A stretch of DNA of 64,000 nucleotides from an uncultured bacterium. Its GTDB lineage: Bacteria; Cyanobacteriota; Vampirovibrionia; Gastranaerophilales; Gastranaerophilaceae. The DNA lies in contig CADAYD010000002.1 in the NCBI GenBank assembly GCA_902791985.1, forward strand, positions 102,126 through 166,125, read 5' to 3'. A program made the position numbers and the translations under genes. The notes under the pieces are model-generated. The model was not told where the DNA came from, did no database searches, and saw only the letters and a program-made list of their open reading frames with translations. The stretch's first letter is position 1; every line of letters starts with the position of its first letter. Of this stretch, positions 61,707 through 64,000 are shown piece after piece.

Positions 61707-63437
61707 ATGTTAAGAGATTATTTTTTAAATAAAGTTGAAACAGCATTAGAAAAAGCCGTTGCTGCAGGCAAAGTCGGGCAAATGAGTGAATATCAAAGAG
61801 GGGGACTCATTGTTGAGCGTCCAAAGAATCCTGATTTTGGGGATTTTGCAATAAATGTATCTTCACTTGCCAGAAATGCTAAAATAGCACCCCCTATGAT
61901 TGCAAATGCAATAGTGGAATTTATAGATAAAGAGGACAATGAATATACAGTTGTTGCAGGATTTATTAACTTCAAAGCCGGTGAAACACTATTAATAAAC
62001 CTGGTGAAAGAAATTATAGATAAAAAAGAGAACTTTGGACGTCCACAGAATGTTGAAACTGAAAAAATTATCTTAGAATATATTTCTGCCAACCCTACAG
62101 GACCGTTTCACATCGGGCATGGACGTTGGGCAGCTATGGGAAGTGCATTGGCGAACTTGTTAAAATTTTACGGACACGATGTTTATCAGGAATTTTATAT
62201 CAATGATGCGGGGTCACAAATCCAAAAACTTGGGCGTTCCCTTGTTATAAGAGTAAAACAGGTACTGGGCGAAGTCATTGACTTTCCAACAGACGAAGAA
62301 GAACGCAAAAATTATTATCCCGGAGATTATTTAATTCCTGTAGCAAAAGCGTTTGTTGAACAAAAAGGTTTGAAGAATCCAAATGACACAGATTCTATAG
62401 ATCTATCAGTATTTTGTGATTTTGCAAAAGAGTATGAAGAAAAAGTGCAACGCGACTTGTTAGATAGATTGCATGTTGAGTTTGATAACTTCTATTCCGA
62501 ACTTACACTTCACAAATCCGGTAAGGTTGATGAATGTGTCGAAGCACTTAAAAAATCAGGAAAAATTTATGAAGAAGAAGGTGCAGTCTGGTTTAGGTCA
62601 TCTGATTACGGAGATGAAAAAGACAGAGTTATTAAAAAAGCAGACGGTTCAAACACATATTTAACCGCAGATATTGCCTATCACGCCGGAAAATTAGAAC
62701 GCGGATTCGACAGAATGATTGACATATGGGGTGCTGACCACCACGGTTATATCCCAAGAGTTAAGGCATCTCTAGAGGCATTAGGCTATAACCCAAACAA
62801 ACTTGAGGTTCTTTTAGGACAGCTTGTTAACCTTGTTATTGACGGAAATGAAGTTCGTATGGGTAAGCGAAAAAATATGGTTACCTTAGAAGATTTAGTT
62901 GACGAGGTAGGAGTAGATGCAACCAGATACTGGATGACCATGAGAAATATAGATACCACTCTCGATTTTGATATTGAACTCGCTAAAAAATCATCCGATG
63001 AAAATCCGGTATTCTATGTTCAGTATGCCCATGCACGGGCATGCTCAATAATCAGAAACGCTACTCAGCCCAAAATTGATACGGAAAGCGGGAAACAGAG
63101 TACTCCGATTGTAACGGAAACAGAATTTAACACATTGTTATCTAACTTTGACCAAAACATCATTAAATTGACACTTAAAGAAGCAAGAAAACTTATTTTA
63201 AAACTTGAAGAATTTAAGCATTTGATTGTAACATCTGCTCGTGACAGACAAGTATATACTATTTGCCGTTATGTACAAGATTTAGCATCTGAATTCCATT
63301 CTTTCTATAATTCAACAAGGGTTATTACAGATGATCTTGCACTCACAAAAGCAAGGCTGTCGCTTATCTATGCTTTTAAAACCGTGTTAGCAAATGCACT
63401 TAAAATAATAGCTGTCAGCGCACCTGAAAGGATGTAA
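61707..63437 (+). CDS. argS: Arginyl-tRNA synthetase
   Basis: A 576-residue class I synthetase that charges tRNA-Arg. The start is ATG 61707, with GAGGGA just upstream; an ATG 12 bases earlier adds four residues but overlaps this site. The N-terminal Add-1 domain (residues 1-90) is followed by EYISANPTGPFHIGHGRW (the HIGH motif, about residues 125-140) and the C-terminal DALR anticodon-binding domain, with RDRQVYTICRYV near the end. As in many ArgS proteins, no KMSKS is seen; the region reads GKRKNMVTLEDL. Confidence 0.96.
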   Translation: MLRDYFLNKVETALEKAVAAGKVGQMSEYQRGGLIVERPKNPDFGDFAINVSSLARNAKIAPPMIANAIVEFIDKEDNEYTVVAGFINFKAGETLLINLVKEIIDKKENFGRPQNVETEKIILEYISANPTGPFHIGHGRWAAMGSALANLLKFYGHDVYQEFYINDAGSQIQKLGRSLVIRVKQVLGEVIDFPTDEEERKNYYPGDYLIPVAKAFVEQKGLKNPNDTDSIDLSVFCDFAKEYEEKVQRDLLDRLHVEFDNFYSELTLHKSGKVDECVEALKKSGKIYEEEGAVWFRSSDYGDEKDRVIKKADGSNTYLTADIAYHAGKLERGFDRMIDIWGADHHGYIPRVKASLEALGYNPNKLEVLLGQLVNLVIDGNEVRMGKRKNMVTLEDLVDEVGVDATRYWMTMRNIDTTLDFDIELAKKSSDENPVFYVQYAHARACSIIRNATQPKIDTESGKQSTPIVTETEFNTLLSNFDQNIIKLTLKEARKLILKLEEFKHLIVTSARDRQVYTICRYVQDLASEFHSFYNSTRVITDDLALTKARLSLIYAFKTVLANALKIIAVSAPERM

Positions 63438-63491
63438 ATAGGGGCTTAATGTTACTGAATGTAACGAAAAATGGCTCTAAATCTTAACATC

Positions 63492-63519
63492 TTGCATGTT
63501 TTGAAATTCCGGATATAAT
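63492..63519 (+). promoter_or_regulatory. Promoter of the HU gene
   Basis: TTGCAT at 63492-63497 and a perfect TATAAT at 63514-63519, 16 bases apart, followed by an AAAGGAG ribosome site at 63537-63543 before the HU start codon. Confidence 0.6.
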
Positions 63520-63550
63520 AATCATGTTTAATTAAGAAAGGAGATTTGTT

Positions 63551-63823
63551 ATGAACAAAGAAGAATTAGTTGCAGAAATCGCTAAAGGCGCAAAAGTTTC
63601 TAAAAAAGACGCAGCAACAGTTTTAGCTGCTACAATCGAAACTATTGAAAAAACAGTTAAAAAAGGTGACAAAGTTACATTAGTAGGCTTTGGTACTTTC
63701 GAAGCACGCAAAAGAGCTGCTAGAACTGGCAGAAACCCACAAACAGGTAAAGAAATCAAAATCGCTGCTAAAACAGTTCCTGCTTTCTCAGCTGGTAAAA
63801 AATTCAAAGAATTAGTAAAATAA
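63551..63823 (+). CDS. HU-family DNA-binding protein
   Basis: A 90-residue HU protein, one of the main nucleoid proteins. The pattern is canonical: MNKEELVAEIAK opening, helix-turn-helix body, GDKVTLVGFGTFEARKRAAR, then the DNA-bending arm GRNPQTGKEIKIAAKTVPAFSAGKKFKELV. It binds DNA as a dimer without strong sequence specificity. It has a good promoter and ribosome site and ends in a terminator, so it is a monocistronic highly expressed gene. Confidence 0.97.
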   Translation: MNKEELVAEIAKGAKVSKKDAATVLAATIETIEKTVKKGDKVTLVGFGTFEARKRAARTGRNPQTGKEIKIAAKTVPAFSAGKKFKELVK

Positions 63824-63840
63824 TTCTTTATAAGGATTTA

Positions 63841-63877
63841 AAAATACCGTCGAGCAAATTGTTCGGCGGTATTTTTT
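63841..63877 (+). terminator. Rho-independent terminator after HU
   Basis: Stem AATACCGTCGA/TCGGCGGTATT (one G-U) with a short loop, followed by six T, 18 bases after the stop codon. Confidence 0.85.
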
Positions 63878-63901
63878 ATTACATAAATAATATTATTGGA
63901 A

Positions 63902-63948
63902 GTTCATTTCTTTTCTTTTGTTTGCGAGGCAAAAGAAAAGAAATGAAC
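63902..63948. repeat. Perfect 19-bp palindromic intergenic repeat
   Basis: GTTCATTTCTTTTCTTTTG at 63902-63920 and its exact inverse at 63930-63948 flank the loop TTTGCGAGG. It is too regular for a terminator of a nearby gene and is followed by CCGCC-TAAC-GGCGG at 63980-63993, another tight hairpin close to the window edge. Such purine/pyrimidine-biased palindromes are found as dispersed repeats in many bacterial genomes. Confidence 0.75.
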
Positions 63949-64000
63949 CAAAGAAAAGAAAACTTCGCTGATTACAATACCGCCTAACGGCGGCATAAGA

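Noticed and set aside
1..64000. CRISPR arrays, tRNA/rRNA genes, transposase or phage genes
   Set aside because: Intergenic regions were read for direct repeats with spacers, for tRNA T-loops and for phage/transposase motifs; none was convincing. The only tandem repeats are coding PT repeats and the beta-helix repeats.

Overview
The window is about 64 kb of AT-rich, gene-dense bacterial chromosome. The set of genes suggests a non-photosynthetic, fermentative relative of the cyanobacteria (Melainabacteria/Vampirovibrionia, probably a gut Gastranaerophilales). The pointers are a pyruvate:ferredoxin oxidoreductase, a three-SLH-domain envelope protein, a MurE with the meso-diaminopimelate-type DNPR motif, large filamentous-haemagglutinin-like exoproteins and no photosynthesis genes. 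This placement is inference from gene content; no 16S rRNA gene is present. I found no rRNA, tRNA, CRISPR array, prophage or transposase.

Layout. 1-9 kb: tail of a GH38 alpha-mannosidase, CorA, a minus-strand run (parvulin, M24 peptidase, SpoU methyltransferase), a U32 family protein, RimO and a polysaccharide flippase. 9-20 kb: three paralogous giant secreted proteins with a TPS/haemagglutination N-terminus and beta-helix repeats. The first two end in a Pro-Thr repeat linker followed by a PilZ (c-di-GMP-binding type) domain; the second is frameshifted and internally deleted; the third lacks linker and PilZ. 20-25 kb: PFOR, then three tiny membrane-like ORFs that overlap in successive -1 frames with slippery heptamers at both overlaps, then dapB and a pentapeptide-repeat protein. 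26-30 kb: overlapping operon of a GAF/HD-GYP phosphodiesterase, an exported TPR protein and a NarL-type response regulator. 30-38 kb: a class B PBP, MurE, a GIY-YIG nuclease between inverted repeats, NagA, MetG and exported or membrane unknowns. 38-46 kb: SLH protein, acetolactate synthase, lysine-rich exported proteins, RNase PH, PHP and TPR proteins. 46-47 kb: rpsL-rpsG closed by a strong terminator without fusA/tuf. 47-64 kb: a degenerate hybrid-cluster-protein homologue with a glutaredoxin, WecB, an M23 peptidase, a NAGPA-domain protein, a degenerate GGDEF protein next to FtsX-FtsE, an orphan transketolase C-terminal half, two PlsC paralogues, a phosphohexomutase, ArgS and HU.

The most interesting theme is cell-surface adhesion linked to cyclic-di-GMP. 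PilZ domains sit at the C-terminus of signal-peptide-bearing exoproteins, which is an odd place for a cytoplasmic second-messenger sensor. The same window carries an HD-GYP protein and a degenerate GGDEF protein. Other points worth a second look are the double -1 overlap after PFOR, the Hcp-like protein that has lost its cluster ligands, and the inverted-repeat-flanked GIY-YIG gene.
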